NCBI GenBank assembly: GCA_018001015.1
Contig: JAGNIV010000003.1
Location: 124,001-188,000 of the forward strand
Reading direction: 5' to 3'
Length of the DNA stretch: 64,000 nucleotides
Origin: Phenylobacterium sp.
Lineage (GTDB): Bacteria; Pseudomonadota; Alphaproteobacteria; Caulobacterales; Caulobacteraceae
Shown here in pieces: positions 9,084 to 16,549 of this stretch; the first letter of the stretch is position 1, and each line of letters begins with the position of its first letter. The notes below the pieces were generated by a model. It worked only from the letters and a program-made list of their open reading frames with translations, was not told where the DNA came from and did not search any database. A program made the translations under genes and the position numbers.

Positions 9084-10130
9084 ATGACCTCTGCCATTCG
9101 CGTGACCGGCACGCTCGCCGCCATCGCCTTCGCGGCCCTGCTGTCGGCCTGTTCCCAGCCCGCGCCGCCTCCGCCTCCGCCGCCAGCGCCGGCCGTGAGC
9201 CTGTCACCCAAGCTCATCGAGCAGGCGGCCGCCTATCGCTATTACATGGCTCGCGTCAGCGCGATCACGCCCGACTTCGCCGACGGCGAGGCGATCGCCA
9301 AGGGCGTGGCCACCGGCGCGGCCTATGAGCCCAAGCAACTTCAGCGCGGCGCCACGGCCTATGCCGCCGTCATCGCCCTGCAAGACCCCGCCTTCGTGGC
9401 CGGCGTGCGCACCTATGCCGTCAATTTGGACCAGCGCCGCGAAGTGGTGGCCGCGATCCTCAAGGACCCGGCCTATGTCGTGGGCATCGCCGGCTCGGCC
9501 AGCGCCGCGGGCCTGGTGAAGACCGCGCTCGGCAATGAGGGCCAGCAACTCTACGACGCCGGCAAGGCGGTGAAGCAGTCGGCCTACGACATTCAGAAAC
9601 AAAAGTGGTCCAAGTCGGACGTCCTAAACCGCGACCTGCGCCTGTCCCAGGCCAAGACTCTCTCCGCCACGCCGGTGGTTGGCGACCTGGCGGAGACCGC
9701 GCGCCTGCAGCAAGCGGTCCTGGGCGGCTCAACCCTGGGCCTCACCGCTGAACCGGCTGCGCCGCCCTACAGCCCCATCGTGGTCCGTGGCATGGCCGTG
9801 GCCGCCCTCGCGGCGCTGGGTGAAGGCGGGGACGCCAATGTCGACACCCTGATGGCGGTGATGGCCGAGCCGAACGTGGCCTTCTGCATGAACATGGCCA
9901 AGCTGAACCTCTACCAGTGCCTGGCGGTCTCCAAGCCGCACTACGAGGACGTCTTCTGCCTGGGTCAGCACATCATGATGGACACGGGCCGCTGCGTGAT
10001 TAAGGCCTCGGGGAACACCGAGCCCTTCGAGGCGAAGTTCATTCCGAAGATCAAGGTCGCCGACGGCTCGGCGCCCTACAAGGTGACCCCGGCCAAGACG
10101 CCGGCCAAGGCCGACACCAAGAAGCGCTAA
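9084..10130 (+). CDS. Lipoprotein of unknown function with a proline run
   Basis: 348 residues. The N-terminus is a lipoprotein signal with lipobox LLSAC at about residue 22, then a run of about eight prolines and alanines that looks like a flexible tether from the membrane. The mature part is rich in alanine and predicted helical, with repeated alanine-rich helices (for example QLQRGATAYAAVIALQ) and a C-terminal part with three cysteines (FCMNMAK, YQCLAV, VFCLGQ) plus one more (GRCVIK). I do not recognise a family. It is followed by a strong terminator, so it forms its own transcription unit. Lipidation by Lgt is expected; location is the periplasmic side of inner or outer membrane. Confidence 0.75.
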   Translation: MTSAIRVTGTLAAIAFAALLSACSQPAPPPPPPPAPAVSLSPKLIEQAAAYRYYMARVSAITPDFADGEAIAKGVATGAAYEPKQLQRGATAYAAVIALQDPAFVAGVRTYAVNLDQRREVVAAILKDPAYVVGIAGSASAAGLVKTALGNEGQQLYDAGKAVKQSAYDIQKQKWSKSDVLNRDLRLSQAKTLSATPVVGDLAETARLQQAVLGGSTLGLTAEPAAPPYSPIVVRGMAVAALAALGEGGDANVDTLMAVMAEPNVAFCMNMAKLNLYQCLAVSKPHYEDVFCLGQHIMMDTGRCVIKASGNTEPFEAKFIPKIKVADGSAPYKVTPAKTPAKADTKKR

Positions 10131-10138
10131 AACATCTG

Positions 10139-10168
10139 CGCCCGCCCGTTGCCACGGGCGGGGCTTTT
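10139..10168 (+). terminator. Intrinsic terminator after the lipoprotein gene
   Basis: Nine-bp perfect stem CCCGCCCGT (10141-10149) / ACGGGCGGG (10154-10162) with a TGCC loop, followed by GC and TTTT. A standard rho-independent terminator nine bases past the stop codon. Confidence 0.85.
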
Positions 10169-10210
10169 GTGTATTTACGCCCACCTTTCGACCCCAGGAG
10201 GGTCGTCCGT

Positions 10211-10243
10211 CGCCGCGCGGCACTTCGCGCGGCGGTTTCGTTT
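10211..10243 (+). terminator. Terminator-like hairpin in the rplY leader (possible attenuator)
   Basis: Perfect nine-bp stem CGCCGCGCG (10211-10219) / CGCGCGGCG (10226-10234) followed by GTTTCGTTTTG. It ends about 15 bases before the rplY start codon. This is a second terminator-type structure after the one at 10139-10168, and it sits in the rplY leader itself, so it may attenuate rplY or block its ribosome site. Confidence 0.5.
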
Positions 10244-10255
10244 TGAGGCAAGGCC

Positions 10256-10879
10256 ATGGCCGATATCATTCTGAACGTTGAAGTCCGCGAACGCACCGGC
10301 ACCGGTGGTGCGCGTGAGACCCGTCGGGCCGGCATGGTCCCTGGCGTGCTGTACGGCGGCGACAAGGATCCCGTCGCCATCGCGGTGAAAGCCAACGAAT
10401 TCCGCAAGGCGCTCTACACGGGCAAGCTGCTGGGCCACCTGGTGACCCTGAAGCACGGCAAGGAAAGCCAGCCGGTCATCGCCAAGGCGATCGACATGCA
10501 CCCCGTCACCGACGAGCCGGTCCACTTCGACCTGTACCGCGTCGATGAGCATCAGCTGATCAAGATCGAAGTGCCGGTGCACTTCAAGAATCAGGAAGAC
10601 TCGCCCGGCCTGAAGAAGGGCGGCACGCTCAACATCGTGCGCCACACCGTCGAGCTGGCCTGCCCTGCCGACCACATCCCGGAAGAGCTGGTCTTCGACC
10701 TGACCGGCGCTGAAATCGGCGACACCATCCGCATGTCGGCCTTCACCCTGCCCGAAGGCGTCAAGCCGGGCGTCGATCGCGACTTCGTCGTCGCGACCCT
10801 GGCCGGTTCGTCAGCCTCGGCCTCGGCTGACGCCGCCACCGACGACGCGGCCGCCGCCGCCGCCTCCACCACCGTCTAA
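10256..10879 (+). CDS. rplY: 50S ribosomal protein L25 (general stress protein Ctc form)
   Basis: 207-residue long form of L25, which binds 5S rRNA in the large ribosomal subunit. The N-terminal L25 domain (about residues 1-95) opens with ILNVEVRERTGTGGARETRR and includes GVLYGGDKDPV. The C-terminal TL5/Ctc beta domain follows (about 100-190), with the HIPEELVFDLTGAEIGDTI motif. The tail is a low-complexity Ala/Ser/Asp stretch, common in alphaproteobacterial L25. The gene is directly upstream of pth, a very common pairing. A hairpin with U-run stands right before the start. Confidence 0.96.
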   Translation: MADIILNVEVRERTGTGGARETRRAGMVPGVLYGGDKDPVAIAVKANEFRKALYTGKLLGHLVTLKHGKESQPVIAKAIDMHPVTDEPVHFDLYRVDEHQLIKIEVPVHFKNQEDSPGLKKGGTLNIVRHTVELACPADHIPEELVFDLTGAEIGDTIRMSAFTLPEGVKPGVDRDFVVATLAGSSASASADAATDDAAAAAASTTV

Positions 10880-10888
10880 GGACTGGCC

Positions 10889-10908
10889 GGCCCCCTTCCG
10901 GGGGGGCC
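10889..10908 (+). other. Intercistronic hairpin between rplY and pth
   Basis: GGCCCCC (10889-10895), loop TTCC, and a G7CC arm form a very GC-rich stem between rplY and pth. No T-run follows, so it is more likely an RNA-stabilising or translation-modulating element than a terminator. Confidence 0.4.
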
Positions 10909-10929
10909 GAGCCACCCGGCGCAGGGCCC

Positions 10930-11553
10930 ATGCTGATCCTCGCGGGCCAGGGCAATCCCGGCGCCCAGTACGCCAAGAACCGCCACAACATCGGCTTCAT
11001 CGCCGTGGACGAGATCGCCAAACAGTGGCGGTTCGGTCCCGAGAAGTCGAAGTTCTCCGGCCTCGCGCGCGAAGGCGAGATCCAGACGCCGGACGGCCCG
11101 GTCAAGGCACTGATCCTCAAGCCCCAGACCTTCTACAATGAGAGCGGCCGCTCCATCGGCGCCGCCATGAAGTTCTACAAGGCAACGCCCGCCGACGTCG
11201 TGCTGTTCTACGACGAGATTGACCTGGCTCCCGGCCGCTTCCGGATGAAGACCGGCGGCGGGGCGGCGGGCAACAACGGCGTCCGCTCCGTCACCGCCCA
11301 TATCGGCCCCGACTTCCGCCGCGCCCGGTTGGGCGTCGGCCATCCGGGACACCCGGAACGGGTCCAGGGCCACGTGCTGTCGGACTTCCACAAGGTGGAG
11401 CACCCGTGGGTCATCGACCTGCTGAAGGCGGTGGCCCAGGCCGCGCCCCTGCTGGCCGTCGGCGAGGACGACAAGTATCAGACCGAGGTCCTGCGCCTGG
11501 CCCCCGCCGATAAGGGCGACACCCGGCAGGCCCGGACACGCGGCGACACCTAG
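10930..11553 (+). CDS. pth: Peptidyl-tRNA hydrolase
   Basis: 207-residue cytoplasmic esterase that releases peptides from prematurely dropped peptidyl-tRNAs. The opening LILAGQGNPGAQYAKNRHNIGF holds the catalytic His of NRHNIGF. The substrate-binding Asn of PQTFYNESG, the catalytic Asp segment FYDEIDLAPG and the GGGAAGNNGVRS loop are all present. The C-terminus is slightly extended with charged residues, as is usual for alphaproteobacteria. It follows rplY after a GC-rich hairpin and is probably co-transcribed. Confidence 0.97.
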   Translation: MLILAGQGNPGAQYAKNRHNIGFIAVDEIAKQWRFGPEKSKFSGLAREGEIQTPDGPVKALILKPQTFYNESGRSIGAAMKFYKATPADVVLFYDEIDLAPGRFRMKTGGGAAGNNGVRSVTAHIGPDFRRARLGVGHPGHPERVQGHVLSDFHKVEHPWVIDLLKAVAQAAPLLAVGEDDKYQTEVLRLAPADKGDTRQARTRGDT

Positions 11554-11567
11554 TCACTGGAATTGGT

Positions 11568-11592
11568 TTGGGCGCACCAGACGTGCTAGGTC
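11568..11592 (+). promoter_or_regulatory. Candidate sigma-73-type promoter of ychF
   Basis: TTGGGC (11568-11573), an 11-base spacer and GCTAGGTC (11585-11592) match the Caulobacter housekeeping promoter pattern closely. It lies in the 67-base gap between pth and ychF. Confidence 0.45.
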
Positions 11593-11620
11593 GCGCCCTC
11601 GCATTAGGAAATAGAGCTCC

Positions 11621-12718
11621 ATGGCCCTGAAAGTCGCGATCGTCGGCCTGCCCAACGTCGGCAAATCGACCCTGTTCAACGCGCTGACCCAGACCGCGTC
11701 CGCCCAGGCCGCCAACTATCCGTTCTGCACCATCGAGCCCAACACCGGCGACGTGGCCGTGCCCGAGCCCCGCCTGGACGCCCTGGCCGCCGTCATCCCC
11801 TCCAAGGAGATCATCCCGGCGCGGATCAACTTCGTGGATATCGCCGGCCTGGTGCGCGGCGCCTCCAAGGGCGAGGGCCTTGGCAACCAGTTCCTCGCCA
11901 ATATCCGCGACTGCGACGCCGTGGCCTTCGTCGCCCGCTGCTTCATCGATGACGACATCACCCACGTCGAGGGCAAGGTCGATCCGCTCTCCGACCTGGA
12001 AACCATCGAAACCGAGCTGATGCTGGCCGACCTGGAGAGCCTGGAGAAGCGGGTCAGCAATCTCGAGAAGCGCGCCAAGGCCGGCGACAAGGAGAGCGCC
12101 CAGACCCTGCGCCTGGTGCAGCTGGCCCTCACCGAACTCAACGCCGGTCGCCCGGCCCGCAAGGCCAAGGTCGACGCCGAGGACGACAAGGCCTGGCGCA
12201 TGCTGCAGTTGTTGACCTCCAAGCCCGCTCTCTACGTCTCCAATGTCGACGAAGGCTCCGCCGCCGACGGCAACGAGATGTCGAAGCTGGTGGCCGAGCG
12301 CGCCGCCCGCGACGGCGCCGACCACGTGGCTATCTCGGCCCAGATCGAGAGCGAGATCGCCATGCTGGACGCCGAGGAGCGCGCCGAGTTTTTGGAAACC
12401 CTGGGTCTCAGCGAGCCCGGCCTCAACAAGCTGATCCGCGAGGCCTACCACCTGCTGGGCCTGCAGACCTATTTCACGGTCGGCCCCAAGGAGGCCCGCG
12501 CCTGGACCATCCACAAGGGCGACACCGCCCCCCAGGCGGCCGGCGTGATCCACACCGATTTCGAGAAGGGCTTCATCCGCGCCGAAACCATCGCCTACGA
12601 GGACTATGTCAGCCTCAAGGGTGAAGCCGGCGCCCGCGAGGCTGGGAAGTTCCGCCAGGAAGGCAAGGAATACGTCGTCCGCGACGGCGACGTGCTGAAC
12701 TTCCGCTTCAACGTCTGA
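11621..12718 (+). CDS. ychF: Redox-regulated ATPase YchF (Obg-related)
   Basis: 365-residue P-loop protein. The G1 loop GLPNVGKSTLFNALT, switch region ANYPFCTIEPN, G3 DIAGLVRGASKGEGLGNQFL and a NVDE segment in the G4 place (family-typical, giving ATP rather than GTP preference) are all there. A coiled-coil hairpin lies around residues 130-180, and the C-terminal TGS domain (about 280-365) ends in the conserved VRDGDVLNFRFNV. YchF binds ribosomes and modulates oxidative stress responses in other bacteria. A sigma-73-like promoter precedes it. The length is typical. Confidence 0.97.
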   Translation: MALKVAIVGLPNVGKSTLFNALTQTASAQAANYPFCTIEPNTGDVAVPEPRLDALAAVIPSKEIIPARINFVDIAGLVRGASKGEGLGNQFLANIRDCDAVAFVARCFIDDDITHVEGKVDPLSDLETIETELMLADLESLEKRVSNLEKRAKAGDKESAQTLRLVQLALTELNAGRPARKAKVDAEDDKAWRMLQLLTSKPALYVSNVDEGSAADGNEMSKLVAERAARDGADHVAISAQIESEIAMLDAEERAEFLETLGLSEPGLNKLIREAYHLLGLQTYFTVGPKEARAWTIHKGDTAPQAAGVIHTDFEKGFIRAETIAYEDYVSLKGEAGAREAGKFRQEGKEYVVRDGDVLNFRFNV

Positions 12719-12762
12719 CCTCCCTGCCCTAGCAATGCTCCCAACAAAACGGGAGAGACATC

Positions 12763-13431
12763 ATGGGCGAATTTTCCAAGCTGAAGGGGGCCGACGGCTT
12801 CGAGTTCGCGGTCTATCGCGCCGCGCCCACGGGCGAGTGCAAGGGCGGCGTGGTCGTGATCCAGGAGATCTTCGGGATCGACGAGCACATCGCCCGCGAC
12901 GTCGACCGCTGGGCCGACCTTGGCTACGAGGCCATCGCGCCGTCCCTCTACGACCGCCGCGAGCCGGGCTTCACCGCCGGCCACGACCCGGCCGGACTGA
13001 CCGCCGGCGTCACCCATGCCCGGGCCACCCCGCTGGACCAGGCGCTGGCCGATGTGGACGTCTGCCGCGCGGCCATGGCGGACGCCGGGAAGGTGTTCGT
13101 GGTGGGCTATTGCTACGGCGGGTCGCTGACCTGGCTCGCGGCGTGTCAGCTTGAAGGCTTCTCGGCGGCGTCGAGCTATTATGGCAGCCTGGTCCAGGCC
13201 AACGCCGACAAGACCCCCAAGTGCCCGACCGCCATCCATCTGGGCCGCAAGGACGCGGGCATTCCCGCCGACGACGTGAAGGCCGCCGTCCAGGCGTCCA
13301 ACCCCGGTGTGGCGGTCTACATCTATGAGGACGCCGGCCACGGCTTCAACAACGAGGACCCCGAGCGGCTGAACCAGCCCAGCGCCGACCTCGCCCGTCA
13401 GCGCACCCTCGACCTGTTTGCGGGCGCTTGA
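12763..13431 (+). CDS. Dienelactone hydrolase family protein, copy 1
   Basis: 222-residue alpha/beta hydrolase of the dienelactone hydrolase type. The VVVIQEIFGIDEHIARDVDRWADLGYEAIAPSLYDR opening is diagnostic. The nucleophile is the Cys of GYCYGG; the acid (KDAGIP region) and His (EDAGHGFNN) of the triad are present. Such enzymes open lactones in chloroaromatic catabolism, but many chromosomal copies have unknown substrates. The ATG at 12763 follows an ACGGGAGAG ribosome site. Its stop overlaps the start region of a second, similar gene, so the pair is a tandem duplication in one operon. Confidence 0.88.
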   Translation: MGEFSKLKGADGFEFAVYRAAPTGECKGGVVVIQEIFGIDEHIARDVDRWADLGYEAIAPSLYDRREPGFTAGHDPAGLTAGVTHARATPLDQALADVDVCRAAMADAGKVFVVGYCYGGSLTWLAACQLEGFSAASSYYGSLVQANADKTPKCPTAIHLGRKDAGIPADDVKAAVQASNPGVAVYIYEDAGHGFNNEDPERLNQPSADLARQRTLDLFAGA

Positions 13432-13436
13432 GCGCC

Positions 13437-14117
13437 ATGGGCGAGACGATCCGCCTGACCAGCGGGTTCGACGGCTTCGAGCTGGCCGCCTACCACGCCC
13501 CTGTCGCCGACGCGCGGCGGGGCGGACTAGTGTTGATCCAGGAGATCTTCGGGGTCACCGACCATATCCGCGAGCTCGCCGACGGCTTCGCCGAAGACGG
13601 TTACGAGGTGATCGCCCCCAGCTTCTACGACCGCCTCGAACCCGGTTTCGAGGCCGACTACAGCCAAGACGCCATCGCCAAGGGGGTGAAATACTCCACG
13701 CAGACGCCCTGGGATCAAGTCGCCGGCGATATCCAGGCGGCCATCGACGCCCTGGCGCCGGCCGTCTTCGTCACCGGCTTCTGCTGGGGCGGGGCGGCAG
13801 CCTGGCTGGCGGCCTGCCGCTGCTCTGGCGTCGCGGCGGCCTCGGGTTTTTACGGCCGACGGACCAGCGAACTGGTGGACGAGACGCCGAAGGTCCCCAC
13901 CATCCTGCACTTCGGCAAGGGCGACGCCTCGATCCCCCTGGAGAAGGTGGAGGAGATCCGAGCGGCCCATCCCGACATCCCGGTCCACCTCTATGACGCC
14001 GGCCACGGCTTCGTCTCCGACCGCCGCGCCGACTATCACCCCGACGCCGCGCGTCTGGCGCGGCTGAGGACCCTGCAGCTGTTCATGAACAACGGCGGTG
14101 GCCGCGGCGAGATGTAG
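13437..14117 (+). CDS. Dienelactone hydrolase family protein, copy 2
   Basis: 226 residues, a paralogue of the preceding gene: LVLIQEIFGVTDHIRELADGFAEDGYEVIAP aligns with the same region of copy 1. The nucleophile motif is GFCWGG rather than GYCYGG, the acid sits in KGDASIP, and the His in YDAGHGF. Tryptophan in place of tyrosine next to the nucleophile suggests a different pocket. The ATG at 13437 was preferred over the in-frame TTG at 13428, which overlaps the upstream stop. Function beyond family level is not known. Confidence 0.87.
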   Translation: MGETIRLTSGFDGFELAAYHAPVADARRGGLVLIQEIFGVTDHIRELADGFAEDGYEVIAPSFYDRLEPGFEADYSQDAIAKGVKYSTQTPWDQVAGDIQAAIDALAPAVFVTGFCWGGAAAWLAACRCSGVAAASGFYGRRTSELVDETPKVPTILHFGKGDASIPLEKVEEIRAAHPDIPVHLYDAGHGFVSDRRADYHPDAARLARLRTLQLFMNNGGGRGEM

Positions 14118-14121
14118 GGCG

Positions 14122-14589
14122 CTATTCCTGGATGTGCTTGCGCGCCTCGGGGTCCCGTTCCAGCCAGCGGGCCAGGACCGACTGGGCGGCCAGGATACCG
14201 ATGCCGGCGGCATAGCCCGCGAAGACCGCGGCGGGGTAGTGCCCGCCGGTGGCCACTGACGCGACCTGCCAATAGATGAAGCCCGCCGCAGCCATCAGCA
14301 GGCCAACTCCGGTCAGCACCGAGACCGGCGTCTGGCCGAACCCCGAGATGAAGCTCATCCACACATAGCGGGCCAGGGCCCGGCGCGCCGGCAGGATCAA
14401 CAGCGGCAGGGCGAAGCCCGCCAGCAGGGCGGTGGCCGGCCAGACCAGGGCATGGCGGGCGATGACGGCTGGGCCGCCCGGCAGCACGCTGAAGGCGTGG
14501 ACCACCGAGCCGGCATAGATCAGGGACGAAGCCGCCGTGGCCACGTCCTGCATGCGCCGGAAGTCGCGCCAAGCCTTGGTGAAGGCCAT
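14122..14589 (-). CDS. Small membrane protein of unknown function
   Basis: 155 residues with four predicted membrane-spanning segments (about residues 18-38, 47-67, 88-110 and 118-138) and a charged C-terminus (ERDPEARKHIQE). I do not recognise a family. It is convergent with the second dienelactone hydrolase (four bases apart) and divergent from the retropepsin-like gene, so it is probably monocistronic. Codon use and GC content resemble the neighbours, which supports it being real. Confidence 0.6.
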   Translation of the reverse strand: MAFTKAWRDFRRMQDVATAASSLIYAGSVVHAFSVLPGGPAVIARHALVWPATALLAGFALPLLILPARRALARYVWMSFISGFGQTPVSVLTGVGLLMAAAGFIYWQVASVATGGHYPAAVFAGYAAGIGILAAQSVLARWLERDPEARKHIQE

Positions 14590-14705
14590 GTCAGCAGCCC
14601 GCGGTGCGCGGCGGGTTGGGGATCGAGATGAGCATGCGCATTTATCGCGTAGCCCGCCGACCTTGGCTATGGTCAGGCGACCCTCCCCTCCGGGAATCGC
14701 CTGAG

Positions 14706-15470
14706 TTGAAGCTTGTCCTGGCCCTCGCCGCCCTCTGGCTCGCCCCGGCGCCCGCGCAGGCGGCGGCCTGCTGGCTGGAGCAGGGCGTGGTGGTGGTGCC
14801 GGCCAGCGTGGCGGGCGTCGCCGGCGACTACATTCTCGACACCGGAAGCCCCGCCACCCAGCTCCATGAGACCCGCGCCCAAATGGCGGGCCTGCCGTCC
14901 GCGTTCGCGGGCGATGTGAGGGTCGACGGCTTGCGACTGACCGATCGGCCCGTGGTGGTGGTGGATCTCGACGCCCGGACCTACGCCTTCCCCACGCCTA
15001 TCGCCGGGGTGATCGGCGCCGATGTCCTGTCGGCCTACGTGGTGGACGTCGCCTTCGCCCCCTGCCGGGTGGATATCTGGCCGGTCGGCAGGGCGCCGAG
15101 GTTCCACGCAGACGCCCGCCTGGCGATGCGCCTGACCGGGGGGCGGCCGATCGTGACCGCCGCCGTGGCGGACGGCCCCAGGACGGCCCTGGGCGGCTTT
15201 GTGATCGCTACCGGCCTGGACAGCGCCACCCAGCTCGACGAGGCCCTGGCGAGCGTCCCTGGGGCTGCGCCGCTGGATGTGGCGCCCTATGGCCCTCGCC
15301 GTGCAGGGCTCCGGGCCCTGTCCTTCGCCGGCGAGCTGTTCGAGGCGCTGAGCGCGGGCCTGCAGCCGCCCGTGGGAGGCGCGATCGGCGCCATCGGCGC
15401 GCCGGTTCTGTCGCGCTGGTCGCTGCGGTTCGACTTCCCGCGCCGCCGGCTGCTGTTGCGTAGACCCTAG
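14706..15470 (+). CDS. Secreted two-lobed retropepsin-like (aspartyl protease fold) protein
   Basis: 254 residues from a TTG start; this start gives a clean signal peptide (MKLVLALAALWLAPAPAQA). The mature protein is an internal duplication. Lobe 1 has YILDTGSPATQL, with Asp45 as the catalytic residue of retropepsin-like proteases, and later VIGADVLSAYVVDVAF. Lobe 2 repeats this as VIATGLDSATQLDE and AIGAPVLSRWSLRFDF, but Ala168 stands where the catalytic Asp should be. It could be a pseudo-two-domain protease that works as a dimer through lobe 1, or a binding protein. Upstream ATG codons exist in frame (14604, 14628, 14634) but would hide the signal peptide. The gene ends four bases inside the converging CPBP gene. 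Confidence 0.7.
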   Translation: MKLVLALAALWLAPAPAQAAACWLEQGVVVVPASVAGVAGDYILDTGSPATQLHETRAQMAGLPSAFAGDVRVDGLRLTDRPVVVVDLDARTYAFPTPIAGVIGADVLSAYVVDVAFAPCRVDIWPVGRAPRFHADARLAMRLTGGRPIVTAAVADGPRTALGGFVIATGLDSATQLDEALASVPGAAPLDVAPYGPRRAGLRALSFAGELFEALSAGLQPPVGGAIGAIGAPVLSRWSLRFDFPRRRLLLRRP

Positions 15471-16402
15471 GAGACCGGGGTCAACCCCGCCCAGGTGGTC
15501 AGGAACTCCGGCAGGATCGGCAGGACGTCGATGGCGGCATGCAGCAGGACCACCAGCAGCAGGCTGCGGGTCCGGGCCCAGATCACCCCCAGCATCAGGG
15601 CCACCGGCGACAGGGCGCCGATGGTGTAGGCGATGACTTCGAAGAGGTCGGTGGAATGGCCCTGCTCGCCTGGCGCGCCGCGCAGATAGAGACCGGGCAC
15701 ATGGGCCAGCGCGAAGACCAGGGCGCCCAGGATCACCGCGCCGGTCTCGCTGCGCAGGACGGCGGCGAGCCTCGTCTGCAGCACGGCGCGAAACAGGAAC
15801 TCCTCGGCCAGACCCGCCTCCAGGGCGATCCAGATGAAGGCGGCCGGCGCGGCCCAGGCCAGGACCTGGAGCCCGGGCTGCAGGGCGGCGATCTGCCCGA
15901 GGCTGGGGCTGACCACACTGAGCAAGGCCAGGAAGATCGCCCCCATGACAATCAGGGTGGGCCAGAAACCCTTGCGGTCCAGACCGCTGGAGAACAGCGG
16001 CGCGACCCGGCCGCCCAGCGCCAGCAGGATCAGGGCGGGGATCGCGACATGGACCGCCAGCTTGGCGGCCAGGATCACCAGCTCGCGGGTTTGGCCCTCC
16101 GGCAAGGCGGCCTTCAGGAGCTGCATGCCCAGGCCGAGGAAGCCCACGGCGTAGATCACCATGAACACCAGCACGGCGGTGAGTTCGAGCGTCGGGCGGC
16201 GCACCCTGACCGGTGGGGGATCGGAATTGCGGGTCAGGACCCAGGCCAGACCCGAGAGCGCCACACCGAACACCCCCAGCGACACCAGGGGGAAGCTCCA
16301 GTCGGCCTGCTTGAAATAGAGGTAGCCGAAGGCCCCGCCCCAGAGCGCGGCGTAAAGGGCGAGATAGGCCAGAACGCGCCCTCGCCCGGTGTCGGCAGCC
16401 AT
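15467..16402 (-). CDS. CPBP family intramembrane metalloprotease
   Basis: 311-residue integral membrane protein with about eight hydrophobic segments. The three CPBP (CAAX protease/ABI) motifs are visible: EEFLFRAVLQTRL (EExxxR), FALAHVPGLY (FxxxH) and HAAIDVLP (HxxxD). These residues form the intramembrane metal-dependent active site, as in Rce1-like proteases. The start at 16402 follows a strong GGGAGAGG ribosome site; two upstream ATGs in frame are less likely. Bacterial members act in bacteriocin self-immunity or protein maturation, but this one has no bacteriocin neighbour and its substrate is unknown. Confidence 0.85.
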   Translation of the reverse strand: MAADTGRGRVLAYLALYAALWGGAFGYLYFKQADWSFPLVSLGVFGVALSGLAWVLTRNSDPPPVRVRRPTLELTAVLVFMVIYAVGFLGLGMQLLKAALPEGQTRELVILAAKLAVHVAIPALILLALGGRVAPLFSSGLDRKGFWPTLIVMGAIFLALLSVVSPSLGQIAALQPGLQVLAWAAPAAFIWIALEAGLAEEFLFRAVLQTRLAAVLRSETGAVILGALVFALAHVPGLYLRGAPGEQGHSTDLFEVIAYTIGALSPVALMLGVIWARTRSLLLVVLLHAAIDVLPILPEFLTTWAGLTPVS

Positions 16403-16493
16403 GTCGCCCTCTCCCTGAAGCCCCGTCGCCATGTCGGCGCACGGGCTCGCCCTGGGCAACTTAGCGATTGTTCATCTGCCGGGCCCAGACAGG

Positions 16494-16521
16494 AAAAAAG
16501 GCCCCGGTTCTCACCGGGGCC
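16494..16521 (-). terminator. Terminator of the cytochrome bc1 operon
   Basis: On the minus strand, an eight-bp stem GGCCCCGG / CCGGGGCC with a six-base loop is followed by TTTTTT. It stands about 28 bases past the petC stop codon. Confidence 0.9.
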
Positions 16522-16549
16522 TTGGTCGTCTTCAAAAGCCGGTCGAGGC

